Assembly: GCA_002077045.2 (NCBI GenBank)
Contig: KZ111140.1
Location: 1,267,856-1,331,855, forward strand
Length of the DNA stretch: 64,000 bases
Source of the DNA: Rachicladosporium sp. CCFEE 5018
Lineage: Eukaryota > Ascomycota > Dothideomycetes > Cladosporiales > Cladosporiaceae
Reading direction: 5' to 3'
Shown: piece by piece, positions 31,900 to 44,193 of the stretch
How positions within the stretch are numbered: the stretch's first letter is position 1
How the letters are laid out: each line of letters opens with the position of its first letter
Program-made: the position numbers and the translations under genes
Notes under the pieces: model-generated
Told to the model about the DNA's origin: nothing
The model's input: only the letters and a program-made list of their open reading frames with translations
The model's database searches: none

Positions 31900-34800
31900 G
31901 ATCACAGACTCGCGAAGCCAGGTACGATGGACGGACGTACGAGGCATGGAGCTCTCGCCATTTCGGTGTGGGACGTCTTTCGCTGCGCTTCGATGAAGAA
32001 GTCCTGTCGTCGTGCGTTTCCAAGTCACTCTGCGGGCCCGGCAGGATGTGCGAAAGCGCGACGTGTTTTTGTAAGTCATTGCTGCACAATCTGGAAGACA
32101 GCGGATCTGGATTTACATGCTGCAGTTGCAGATGTCTTCCGGTTGCATCGAGTTACGCTGGAGAGCCTCTGTGGCGAAGCGATGGTGAGTATACTGTCTC
32201 TTTTCTTTTGCTGCTTTCGCACGTATGTGAACCGGACCGAGATGAAAGTCGCACCCCACGCTACGACAACGTGTCTCATCGTTGCCGGTCTCGGGTCACC
32301 AGAGACTCGAAGTCACTTTATCGGCCACGCATTGATCATTCTTCTCGAGGCATAGTACGCGAGCCGCGTCCCCCTCACATCGTCGAGAAAGGCATGTTCC
32401 GACTAGGCTTTGGTAGTGCTGCTCCTACATAGAGTTTGATCGCTGATCGATGCATGCCCACCTGTTGCCAATGGCCGCTCCGCAGCTCCGTTGCTCGGAG
32501 CGGTCCTGCGGTAGTAATTCCTCAGAGCCCACACCGCGGAGAATGTAGGTGTAGGCGCTATGCATGGTGGCTAAGGTGTGTGGAGCAGAGACTTTTGAGG
32601 GGACTCAAGCCGTAGGGGCCGCTGCAGTGGGAGCAATGCAGGCCAGCTTGTGCCTTGGTGCGTGCGGACTACTCGACCAGGCGATAGCCGAGGGGAGGCC
32701 GAGATGTGCGGAGATTGCTGCTCTTCAATTGCCTGCCCGCTGTTTGGGTCTGACGCTGCATCTTCGGCAACGTTTGCTGGTGTGCTTGCATGTCGGTCAC
32801 GTCGTGGTGGTGCCCGCTGTGTTGGTGAATAGTGTTGCGTCTAGTCGCTGCAGTCGTGGGAGGGAGGCAGGCAATCCGAGATGGCGCCATTATGCCAACG
32901 AATTCCCGTTGCGATTTAGAGAGGTAGCCTCGGTGCTGCACTCCCTGATGCTTTGCACAGCAAAGACGATGTGCCGTGTCGCGACTACGGCCAAGATGGC
33001 GGTGCAATAGCGAGGAGGTGTAGTTCATACCAAGCTTTCACCGAAACAGCATCTTTAACCGACCCTTGTGGACCGATCTTACTTCTCGGTCAGGCTGACG
33101 ATAACTGCACAGCTTGCATGGGCAACCGATCACCAGCACCTTTAAACTCTCTTCTACATATCTACAGCTGAGCTGGGTAAGATCGAGTCCCCTGATGGAC
33201 GTGTTGCTCCAAAGCTGTGCAGACCCATGCAGGACAGCGAGCACGATCCTCTAAACCCTACGACCGTCGTCGCGGCACAAGCCACTTTCGTCTTTGCGGA
33301 ACTTTGTATGCTCACGCAACCTCATCTTGAAGCGCACATGGTGAGTATATTGAGTCAGCCGTCTAGCAGCATTCGCGACGAAAGTGTCGTGCACACGGCG
33401 AATCTGCCGTTCAGGCCAAGCTGAACTCGGACACCTTCTCCACCAACACTGGGAAAGACGTGACAGAAATTCCACCAATAGGGTTTGTAACCTACTTCCT
33501 CCAAGGCCCTCGATCTGCGCACTGTGCAAGCTCACGAACTTTGGTGCGCCAATTTGTCCCCATTCGCTACCTCGGGCCAGCTGACGGATATCAGAACGCA
33601 GCCACAATCCCATGTGCCATTAGCTTGCACCTTGATATAAACAGGAGCGAGATACCGGCGAGAAAGCGCCGCTTCGCTGAACTTAGGCTTTGCAAATTGA
33701 ACACCACACACGGCATTCCCCTTCAGCACCATTCAGGGTCCTACGTCAGTGTAAGCATAATACATACGCTCCACTGCATAAATGTTTTGGCTTGCGGTTG
33801 GCCTCTGGTTTCGGATTCGTCGGACGGTATATGTGGCTCTTGACTCGTTGCACTTGCGCGACAGCTTGCGAGATCGGGTCGTCCACAGTCTAAACAGGTC
33901 GGCTTCGCGGACACCGCTAGACTCTAAGCACGCATCTGATGTATGCTCTACGGTCATGACTCCGGTGTGCTGTGAGATGTACTTTGCCGTAGCGCAGCCT
34001 CATTTCTCTCGGATGGCCGAGATCCGACCGGTGGTAAGAAGGTTCGGCTCTTCACGCAGCGATCATGGCGCTCTGCGATTCGCGTTAGTGACAAGCTAAC
34101 ATCGATCTCGAAAGCCTGACCACGAGTATCTAGACAATGCCTGCTCAGTGACATTCCAGCGATCCCAACGTGTTCGACCCCTCGATGGGCAAGTTCCGCT
34201 ATTCGTTCATGCGTTGATGGCAACTTCATAACCCCGTGGCGGTCGGATTCTGGACACTGCACGCGGTCCTCTGAAGCTTCACCACGCGGGCTATAACGAT
34301 CTGTGCTCGCACTTCTGGAAGTATCAAGTCCTCGGTGAGCATAAAGTGGGCAGCAAACTCCACCACAGCGACACTAGCGTGAAGGTAGAGCGCGGAGGGA
34401 AGTTACACTCTCCTATGCTTACCCGAGCTACTATCTGGACAGATCTGCCAGGACCAGTGCACTCGGGCACGAACGGTCCTTGGCGATGGCAACTCAGGGC
34501 ATCGATAGGCGAGGCTTCCGAGCCCTGACGCTGGGCACATGCGCTATGAGAGATCCAGTGGCACGAGCAAGCCAGTGAGAGTGGTCCGAGCGATCACTCA
34601 CGACGATGGAAGCTAGTCTTCGTCGATAATGCGAGTCATGGTCGACGAGGGCGAGTACCGCGGGCTGCGAGGACGCCTTGTCCGTAGACCATGATCACAC
34701 ATTCGATTGATATCGGGGCACTTGAAACTAGTGTTCCAAGAGACCAAAATTCTGAGGACTGCTATACCTCTGCTTCGTGCCGTCGAGTTTATCATACATA

Positions 34801-34988
34801 CATACCAAACCGAGGTCATCCGCCCTGCAGCGCCGATGTAGACGAATGCTCCCGCTTTCAACTCCCAACCCTTCCTGACGAGCGCCTTGCATGTTCTGTG
34901 ATGCGCGCTACGTGTTGCCGTCCCATTCATGCCACTCCGTGATTCCTACAGACCTGACTCCTCCACGCCGGTGAAAATAGCATTACGA
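31900..34988. other. Intergenic, no gene recognised (3.1 kb)
   Basis: Frames up to about 180 codons exist on both strands, but none resembles a family. Two of them (31927-32355 and 33227-33424) reach ATGGTGAGTATA, an ATG fused to a good splice donor, at 32182 and 33338. This might mark exon remnants. Base composition does not look AT-biased, so heavy RIP decay is not apparent. Confidence 0.4.
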
Positions 34989-37745
34989 TCAGCCTCTCTG
35001 GCCTCGCCTTGACTTCGCCGAACGTTCGACTCGATGCTGTCCGTTGCCGGGATAGCCAATATACCCTTGATGACTTGCACGACGCGGTCCGTGAGCATAG
35101 CCTTTCTGACCCACACCACCAGCGAAGACGCCCTCGGCAGCATTGACGGGCACGAAACCTGACATGCGGCGTTGAGGCTGCATGCGAGGTTGAAGTCCGA
35201 GACTATATGGGCCGGGTGCTGCCGTAGGGACAAGAGCAGGCACAAAGCGCGGCGACATGACCGGGAAAGGCGCGATAGTCACATTGCTGACTGGCGCTGA
35301 GGCGGTTCTGAAAGGCGGCTGGAGATGAGCGTGGTGATTCGGTGGTGCTGGGTCGTGAGAGTAAGAGCCTGCTGCGCCAGGCGGCAAGGCAAAGTTGAAA
35401 GCCGCATACGGTTGCGGTGTATATGACTGGAGGTTGGTGTCTTCCAGCAAGAACGTACCGGAGTTGCCCATGACGGCATCGCCGGAGAGATCGAGCAGCG
35501 GAGTCGGTGGCATAGTAAGATTAGGATGGAAAGGATAATGAGCCAGGTGCTCGCTGTTACTGCGTGACATTGCGTGAGCTTCCTCGACAGCGGCGAGACG
35601 CTCTTGCCGTCTGTGACCAGCTGCATGAGACCGTCCGAGATGTGCTGCACAGCCAGCGCGGCGAGCTTGTGTACGCCGTTGCGCTGCATCTCATCGAAGA
35701 CGACGAAGGCTTGGTTGACGAGCCATTCGTTGTTCTCGTTGGACGTCTCCCAGGCGTCAAGAATCAGAATCATCGCCGCGTTGAACGCTTGCTGGCCCAA
35801 GGTCCAACAGATGAGCACAGCAGGATTGCGATGTCGGAAGAAAAGGAAAGTCTGCAATAGATGAATGGAAGAATTGACGACCAGCGCTCGGCCACGTATC
35901 GGTGCTGGATGTAAGAGGCTGTCGCCTCCAGTTGTCGAAGGGGTATATGTCGTACTGGTGAAGCTTGTAGTGAAGCTGCTCTGCATAATTGGAGGAGAAT
36001 TAGAGGCAGAGTGTTGTGTCCTCTCCACCCGTTGCCGGTTGAGTAGCACTATGAAGGATTGGACCTTTGCAAACAACGCTGGGTAATGTCAGTGACGGGT
36101 CACATCAGTGCGTCGTTATGTAGTCGACTTACTAGCAGCCATGACATCGAGCGGCCAATCTGGTAGGACGGTGTCCTCCCTTGACCAGCTTTCGTTGAAT
36201 TGCAACGACTCTGGCATGGTGTCCCACAGTCCCGTTAGCTTGTCCGTGAACTCGTCGATCCTACCCACGCTCATCATACCATCGCTACTGAGAATCTGCC
36301 TCGCCAGTATCGTGAAATGGTCGGCAAACTCACCGAGTCGCAAGACGGTCATGTCAGTTGTCAATGGCTCAGGTGGAGGACAGTCGCCCAGGCCTGAGAT
36401 GCCGAGTGGTCTTCCCAGGGTGACTGAATACTGTTGGTCCATGTGAAGCATCCACCACCATAGTGACTGTCGGATCGTACATTCGCGAAGAGGTGGAACA
36501 GGATCGAGGCTCTTCGGATTGCGATGGAGCCCTATCGAATGTGCCATGCGGATTGTGTTACCGAACAAAGTCCATGCATCGAGGAAACGACCACTGTTTG
36601 TTAGGTATGGTCCCAGCATGATGAGTGTTTGTACGCCCAGTAGTGTTGGTCGACTCATGAAGGAGGCGTTGCGCAGTGCTTGCATGCAGGCAGCGACTGA
36701 GAGGTTGTCAGCATCGTCAAGTGGGGATCGGTAGTAGTGAGACGAACGGTAGCAATCACCCCGTCGGGCAGCATCCTCGACAGCACCCTCGATCCATTGC
36801 TCACCGCTGCGATCGTGAACGCCCATCTGCATTCCCGTGGCAAGCGTCGCAAAGATCAATGCAAGCATATTCGAATTGTTCTCCATTCGTGCTGGATCTT
36901 CGCCAGCTTCGTCGAGGAATCGACCCACCTCCTTCTTCGTAACTTCATCAGGCATGTGTGGGAACGAGCAAGACTGTGCCCGCTTCGAGAAGAGATCGAG
37001 ACACTCGAACACCTCTTCACGCGGGGGTAAAAGCATCAGTAGCGCGGCGGTGGTATTGTCGCCGACTCTCATCATCGGGAAAGGATACATTGAACCCTGC
37101 GGCGGGTACATGTCCTGACCCTTTGGCATGGTGTGCGTCAAGGAGTGATTCCCGACTTGCAGGTTTGCGAACTGCGACATGTTAGTCATTCCTGTACTGT
37201 TCGGACGACATGACAACGATCACTAACGTCGGAGACGATACTTGCTAGCCCAGGGGTGCCAAAGTATATGTTGTCGATGCGATCACTCGTCCGGAATCGA
37301 CGTTGCTTCGCTGCAGTCGCTCGCGAGACGACTTTCGAACCGGTGCCGTCTGGAGATTCATCGGCGTCGACCTCATCGCCAGAGTACAATAAGCGAGCAT
37401 CGCGCAGGCGTTCCTTGAGTTTTTGATTCTCGGAACGAAGCTTTCGGATCTCATAGGACTGCTGTATAGGACTGTAGTCGTTGCCTTCGCCGACGATGAA
37501 TTCGCACTCCTTGGGGTGTCCACGCGCACAGCATGCCGAACAAGGTTTCGTACGATCGCACTGTGCAACCATAAGCACCCATACTTGTGGGTATGCAACC
37601 TCCCGGTACGAGTTACCTTGACCTTTCTTTCACGACACTTGGTGCAAGAGAGAAGCTGTCGAGGCTGTGGTTTCTTCTTGGGATTAGATGGGTCTTGTAA
37701 CGATGCTGGTTCTGTCGGTCCATAGCCTGACCAAGAAGAAGTCAT
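34989..37745 (-). CDS. Zn2Cys6 transcription factor with fungal-specific domain, carrying a frameshift
   Basis: Four exons: 37745-37617, 37560-37228, 37171-36133 and 36078-34989, with introns of 54-56 nt. The zinc cluster is split by the first intron and is complete after splicing (residues 34-62, C-x2-C-x6-C-x5-C-x2-C-x8-C, CTKCRERKVK then CDRTKPCSACC). A coiled coil (EIRKLRSENQKLKERLRDAR) and the regulatory domain follow (TLLGVQTLIMLGPYL, then WWWMLHMDQQYSVTLGRPLG). Near residue 659, base 35604, one base appears to be missing. Before it the frame reads LMQLVTDGK; after a one-base shift it continues as ERLAAVEEAHAMSRSNSEHL to a stop at 34989. Without the shift the protein runs about 108 residues of unlike composition to a stop at 35279. 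Full length with the shift would be about 863 residues. Target genes unknown. Confidence 0.87.
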
Positions 37746-40700
37746 GTCGAAACACTCATCGATCGCTGACTCGACAAAGTTCGCAATAAACTAAAGCTCC
37801 AGAATGAGTCGATCCCCAAACTGACGGGACAGGAGATACATAAGCGAAGATGCACAGCATGAGATTCAACCAGGTCTCCGGGACTGCCACTCGATCAAGT
37901 CTTGTACGATAATAGACACCTGTCTGGCTGACTCCTTTGAGGAGCATGGAGATCGATTGGCCCTTGCCAGGCGCAGATGTGCCGCTCACCCGCATGATCG
38001 TGGCTAACGGTAGTGGATCTAGGGACGCGACATTGGGGCGTGAACGATGTCAATCCTCGCAGCGTTCAGGCAGAGCGTAGCGCAACAGGCAAGTTGTGGG
38101 GACGTTGGCAGTGAGACATCGCGCGCTCCCCGACAGTGGGCATGATGACTTTGTTGATGTGCTCGCCGTCCAGCAGTCCGATTTTTTTGAACCTCCAGGT
38201 CCTTAAGAACGGCTTGCTACGCGTGCATCTGAGATCGTATCGCAGTAGCAGGTTCACCTTCCTCTGATGGCCGGAATAGACGGAGTTGGTGCATCCACCA
38301 CTCCACGGTAGCACGCAAACGCCACTGGAACAGGTGCTTCGAAGCGACCACCCATGGCAGGTGGAGCACACTAACGATCTGAACGATGGAAGAAGCGTGC
38401 TCAGTCGTTTCCAATGACCTGCACCATAGCCATACGGTCGCGCGCCAAAACCCTGCACTGCGTGTCAACAGTACTGCATCGCTACAAAGCATCATCAGTT
38501 GGATGTTAGGGTCAGATGTTGGTCCGGGGAAGCGGCTTGCAGCGACGATGCCTCCAAAGCATTCGCCTAACGAAAGTCTACCGGCCCGCTCCTCGGGGAC
38601 ATCCTCCCATCTGTGGGCGACGACCCATACTTTGCAAGAATACAGGCCTGGCCGTTTACCCTGCAGGTAGTGTAATAGAGACGAAGCTAGTGACAATGTG
38701 GAGTCGCCACGTCGAGATCATTCGCTCGGCAGGACAGCACTGCCAAACCTTCGTGAGGACGCTACCGGACATGTATGAGGGTGTAACGGTTTCGACGCCT
38801 CCAACGGAGAGTCCTTCCGCTTCATTCTCCGTTGTCGTCTACAGTCTTCATCTAGGGCCGAGATCTTAGATCCTGGCCCAGTGTAGCAGAGTCCGACTCA
38901 GCAGTGATCGTTCGCGACATAGTGCGTCGCTCAGTGATCGCACGTTTCTTTCTACAATAGCGATCGTCAGTGGGGTACGTGATGACAGTTCAGCGTGCAC
39001 TATGGCGCAACAGCCCTGCCGATCTCGTGGCGCCACATGGTCCAAGCATGATCCCAGGCCGCCGGCTCGGGATGGCGATGCTATCGGGACGCCGAATCGG
39101 CGTCCTTCGAAGCTCGACGGCAAGTCGGCACACTGAACAGCAGGGCCAACAGGATGATAAGATCCCGTGTCGTAAGGTCATGATCGTTGCGTGTCGCCAG
39201 CATAGCTCCCGTAAGTGCAGCACATGCGCCTGAGCATCGCGAGTCGGATCGGTTGTTCCGATGGTGGTCAAGATGCCGTGTAACAATGGACGGCGCCACC
39301 TCGCAGCGATCTGGAACCTCTGGGATCGAGCCGCATGGCAGCGGTTCCCCCCAGCAACGGCATTCATCTTGCACACAGAGGAACGCTGCACGCTAAGGAC
39401 GCATATCGTAGCCAGGCTATTGTAGCGACGAGAAGAACCTTGGCTTTGTACACTGCAGCCAATGATAGCCAGCACGGAGAGAATGTACTGCTCAATGTAG
39501 GTTGGTAGACCTCTCAATACAGATACAATATGTTCAAGATCTGGGATCTGCAACACGCGTTACTCGTAAACGAAGCATGGAACGATCGCACACGCAATCG
39601 TGCTGCATCTTGAGTCGACGGCCAGAGGTCAGATTATGCAACCCTCCGTGCCACCTCGGCAACAACCCAAAGCAGGGCCCCGCTCCCCTCCCGGCCAAGA
39701 AAGTATGGTTGATTGCGCTAAAGTGGGTAGACGAATCTAGGGGAAGGCGGGCAGAGCTCCGCATATAATATTGCGTCGGGTGAAGACGAAACCAATGTCA
39801 TCGGCGATATCGCGGAAGAAGCCACGGCCCACGGCGACGTCCGTAGACTTGTCAGTTGCTTCGTCAGGGTAATGTCCAACTCGTCAATGCTGGCTGGGCT
39901 GTGCAGACAATGCTGCAATTACGACACCAACGGCCTTGAAGCGATGGTCTTAAGATCCTGGTGGTATGAACGTACCTCTGATTCCATTCAGCATCGCCGA
40001 CCGCACGATCGGTCTCACACGGTAAACACACGCAGCCTGTTAGTTAATTTCCTTCGCGCACACTTGCACACGCGCAGATAAGTCGGCGCCGGTATGCGGT
40101 CGGGGCAATCGTTAGAGACCTGCCAAACAACGCCACTAACGCCATCATCTGTGAAAAGAGCTTGGCGCTGTATGCGCTACTACGCGCAAAATGCGCGACC
40201 AGCGCAGCATTCAATTGATCATCACTAGTACTAAAGCATGATGATGTGTGCGTTTTCGCGATTGCAGAGACATGCATGTGACCGCCGTGTGTCATCCATG
40301 TCTCCACAGCTGACACACAGCGCAACTGCAAGCGAGAGCTGGGGTCGAATAGACGCTAGGGCAATGCTCTCAGCCCCAATGACAGCTCTTGTGCAGTGCA
40401 TATAGCCAGGCCGTCGTGAAATGCGGTAACTGGACCGCGAGATTGGATCGAGAGGCACATCGGCGGCGCAGTCACCAGCTCGCCCATTACAGTGCATGAC
40501 AGCGGACTTGAGTCCGAACGTGCAGCGCCCCGATCCTCTGCATAAGGGCTCATGCAGTGTCGATAGTGCCAAAGCTATGGATCAATGGATCCTACCGGTC
40601 CCGCTCAGTATCATACTTTGTAGCGTAGCATGCTAAGATGGAGACATCATCGAAGGTTCATGCTCAGATCCACCGATCGTCTGGCCCGAAGCGTCCACTG

Positions 40701-42059
40701 CGCGGCGCAGAGCAAGCACCCGCGCCGCAATGCCCTAATCTTGATCAACTAGCCTGCGAACAATGTTTTTAGCACGTCACGCATTTCTTCGGTAACGCGC
40801 AAATGTGGAAGCTGAAGGTGAGACATCGGGGGCCGCGACAGCGTTCGAGACAAACGTTCGAGACGGAGGCGGAGGGGACTCCGGTTTTGAGATCACAATG
40901 TCTTGGCCGAAGAAGGCCGGCTGCCATTACATCGCTCCAATACTCCGTTCCATTCTGCGATTGTCCCTTACATGCGGCAGGTCGCTTCTAATACCTGCTT
41001 CATTACACGGTCTCCGCCTACACGCTTAAGTGCTCTGGACTGATGAAGCATCGCAAGCATGACGGCCGTACAGAATAGAGCTCGTCGCGATGGTCTGGAC
41101 GGTCCTCCAAGGCTGCTAAAATGATGGGACTCAGGCAGTGGTGAACCACCGTCGCATGAAGCTCGGAGTATGGCACTCGAGCTTGCCGAAAATTGCGCCC
41201 ATCAGACCGTGGGGCGGTATTGTAGCTTTCAACGACTATATTCATGCGAGTCATGTACTACGTGCATTGCCTCTCTCTCGAAAACAGTGCCAGGCAATAG
41301 CTACTATCGGAAGCAACGCCACTCATCCGAACGGCGCCGTATGTCAGCTCGGATCGGATACCTCTTGAATGAAGCGCTGCCGTAGCCACTGAACTTGTTC
41401 TCAGCCGCGAGATGAGATGCTTCGAGACCACGGCTCCGAGATCTTGTCGGAAGCTGTTCTTGAAGCCACGACAATGAGCGATGGACACGACTGAGCCTCG
41501 GCTCCTCGATCGTATCCTGATGCCCGGTCGGCGGGTCGCCCAGGGCGTGAGACTGTGAGAGACCAGAATCGCACTGTTGATACAGCAAAGGATCAGAGAG
41601 CAAGGAAAGGTGACACTTCTTGCAATGAGAAGGGGAGCAGAAGACAGTACGGCACGCAGATTGTTTCGCTCTATCATTCCCAATTCATTGCTTCCAGCTC
41701 ATGTGCTCCGTGGAGTTGACACGAACATTTATCATAGCATCGTCAATCATCCCAGACCACGGTCAATGCTGAAAAGCCACACTCGCCCACAGATGCATTG
41801 CCCTGGTCCAGGATGCCATCCCAATGTCGTGATCTGTTGCCTCGTCCTGCAGAAATAGCACAAGACGCTCAAGCTACTTCACGTTGTTGCAGAGCCGTGA
41901 TGCCCATCCCTGGCTGTTTCTCCATAACAGCGTCGCGCCTTCATAGCATTTCGCCAATAGCAGTGTTCGTCGACAATACCTCGGTGAAGACCCAAATAGA
42001 ACGCTGCGCAAAGCATGGCACAAGGACCTTCAGCCTCCTGCGCATGCGAGATTGCCATC
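37746..42059. other. Intergenic, no gene recognised (4.3 kb)
   Basis: The largest gap. Open frames are all under 190 codons, overlap on both strands and resemble nothing. The first few hundred bases must hold the promoter of the frameshifted regulator. The last part is the 3' flank of the FYVE-RING gene. I see no terminal repeats, reverse transcriptase, integrase or transposase motifs. Confidence 0.4.
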
Positions 42060-43757
42060 TCACTCCTGAACGACATGCACCGGGCAGCTTCCCGGTCCCT
42101 TCACGTTCCACCAATCCCTGATACAGCCCCGATGGTATTTGCACCAACACTCCAGCCTTCCCATCTCCACACCCGGCAGGAACTCCTCCATGCAGATCGC
42201 GCATTCTTGCTCCTTCCCTTCACTATCAATGCAGTCCTTCTCAGTCGCAATGTAATTGATCATGCCACGTGATCGGTGGATGGAGCTTGCTCGTGCGCGG
42301 ACTGCGGTGCGACTGTTTGCGCGACCAGAATCGGGGGAGTCATTGTACAAGTCGTCGAAAGAGAACGAGTCTGACGACGGTACCGTGCCGAAAGCCTCAT
42401 TGACGCGGCGTGGGACGCCTGATATAGTGTTGCGAGCAGGCGAGCCCGACCGCGTTGCGAGGCAGGCGATGATGTGTTGCTCACGTACTTCTTCTCCAGG
42501 AGAGAGCTCATTGCCACAGACTGGACACTCATCTTCCTCCGCGACCTGCCTGCGGGGACGCGATGATGTCGGCGGCGTCGAAGGTGCTTGCATCGCAGCC
42601 GGCAGCGAGCTAGGAACGATGGGCCTGCGTGACGCTCTGGGCGTGTACCCAGGTGGCGCTACGAGAAAGCTGGCACCAGGACTTAGGGTGTCATGCGTGG
42701 ATGAGACCGTGCTAGAAGAGTCATGACCCCGCAAGAGCCCAGACTGCTGCATCGTGGTGGACGCCAGACCCGCGCCATATACTGGAGGCTGGCGACGCGG
42801 AGGACCATTTGGCGACCAGTGAGGGTGTGGGACACCGTTTGACGAGAAAGCTCGTATACGGCGCTCATCCCTCTGGCGCGGCAACGGCATTGGCGAAGGT
42901 GCATCGGAGGGACGTCGAGGCTGTGGTCGTTGCAATCGAGTGTTTGTAGGTGGTGGCGGGGTCACATTCACCGCGGTATATTGCAGCCAGGATGGGAGCT
43001 CGTTACGGTTTCCAGGTAGTTGGGCCCATGGTATCTCAGGGTGCGAAACCCTTCGCGCTGCCTCAGGTGAAGGTCGATGTAGAGTTGCCGTAGGTTGTGA
43101 TGCAGCAGGCGGCGTCCAGGGATCAGGCACGCAAGGCTTGCAAACGCGAACTTGCTGGGCGCCTTGCACACGACTAATCTCTCCTGGGGCCTTGACGATG
43201 TATTCGCGTGGTATGGTGATCATATGTGGGCTGCAATCCCCACAGACGACTCGACCACATTTACGACAGTGATGCTTCCTGAACCTCCAGCTAAACTCTT
43301 GCTCGCATACAGGGCACTTCGTAACTTCAGCGTCGGGTTGCCAAGGTGGTAGAATGACTTCCGATGTGCCACTCTCTCTCCGATGTGGCCGTGACGGATT
43401 TGTCCCGCCGGCCTCGCGCGCAGCCTGAACGCCTTGTGTGATACCACTCACAGTGCTAGGGCGCCGTGGTGGTGGACTTGTCAGATCGATGGGCGCGTCT
43501 AAGCTGCGTCCAATGCCGCTCCCTTGTGCAGTATTGTTCGTGTCATATGGGTAATCTACACGTCCCTGGTGAGCAGCGGCCGTCAAGCGGCGCTTGCGCT
43601 CAGAGTCCACACGCGCGGGGAGCGGTCGCTCTACAGGCTGTGGTCCTGCAAGTGGCTCACGATCTCTTGTGCCATCGCGGAGGAACTCATTCCAGAGAAG
43701 TGAATCACCCTCGCCGTCCGTGGGCGCCGCCTCAGGTCGCTCACGGTGACTGCTCAT
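42060..43757 (-). CDS. FYVE and RING finger protein, Pib1-like ubiquitin ligase
   Basis: Single exon, 565 residues from the first in-frame ATG at 43757. A FYVE finger lies at about residues 145-215: CPVCEQEFSWRFRKHHCRKC, with the lipid-binding R+HHC+xCG core, and VRVCKPC at its end. A long Pro/Arg/Ser-rich linker contains a further zinc-binding pair (CPVCGNELSPGEE). A C-terminal RING of unusual form follows at about 520-560: CAICMEEFLPGVEMGRLECWC, then KYHRGCIRDWW and CPVH. The FYVE-plus-RING layout matches yeast Pib1, an endosomal/vacuolar E3 ligase that binds phosphatidylinositol 3-phosphate and ubiquitylates membrane cargo. It is much longer than Pib1 because of the linker. The GH47 gene lies upstream on the same strand. 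Confidence 0.9.
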   Translation of the reverse strand: MSSHRERPEAAPTDGEGDSLLWNEFLRDGTRDREPLAGPQPVERPLPARVDSERKRRLTAAAHQGRVDYPYDTNNTAQGSGIGRSLDAPIDLTSPPPRRPSTVSGITQGVQAAREAGGTNPSRPHRRESGTSEVILPPWQPDAEVTKCPVCEQEFSWRFRKHHCRKCGRVVCGDCSPHMITIPREYIVKAPGEISRVQGAQQVRVCKPCVPDPWTPPAASQPTATLHRPSPEAARRVSHPEIPWAQLPGNRNELPSWLQYTAVNVTPPPPTNTRLQRPQPRRPSDAPSPMPLPRQRDERRIRAFSSNGVPHPHWSPNGPPRRQPPVYGAGLASTTMQQSGLLRGHDSSSTVSSTHDTLSPGASFLVAPPGYTPRASRRPIVPSSLPAAMQAPSTPPTSSRPRRQVAEEDECPVCGNELSPGEEVREQHIIACLATRSGSPARNTISGVPRRVNEAFGTVPSSDSFSFDDLYNDSPDSGRANSRTAVRARASSIHRSRGMINYIATEKDCIDSEGKEQECAICMEEFLPGVEMGRLECWCKYHRGCIRDWWNVKGPGSCPVHVVQE

Positions 43758-44193
43758 AGTGTCGCGTGTGCAACTCGGAGTTATATGCGCATCATCCTGC
43801 TCAGCGAGTGTCTCACTGTGATCTCCAAGTGAACGAACGACTGGCAATCTGTGGCATATTGTGATGAAGTCTGGGAAGAAGAGGAATACCGGGTGTTAAG
43901 GCAGTGAAGTCAGAGGCTCGTGTCATGTCCATCATTAAACTGAGGCCGTTATCTATATACGGATAGGTGCGTAAGCTTCCCCGCCGCCACATCCGCTTAT
44001 CGAGGTAGCCTGCCGGTCGGCACTCAGAAGTCTATTATTCCTCAGGATTCGATGATCAGAAAGCAGGACTACATATCGACTACCTACACTACGACAGGTT
44101 AGGCTTCGAAGGCAACAGATCACAACGACGATACGCGCCCTCAGCAGCTGGAAGATAAAAGCGAAGTGCACTATCGAAGCTCTGTACAGATTG
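43758..44193. other. Intergenic: upstream region of the FYVE-RING gene
   Basis: 436 bases between two minus-strand genes, holding the promoter of the FYVE-RING gene and the 3' UTR of the GH47 gene. No other feature seen. Confidence 0.45.

Noticed and set aside
28751..42059. Transposon or RIP-destroyed repeat region
   Set aside because: No transposase, reverse transcriptase or integrase motifs, no terminal repeats noticed, and the sequence does not look AT-rich; left as unexplained intergenic DNA.
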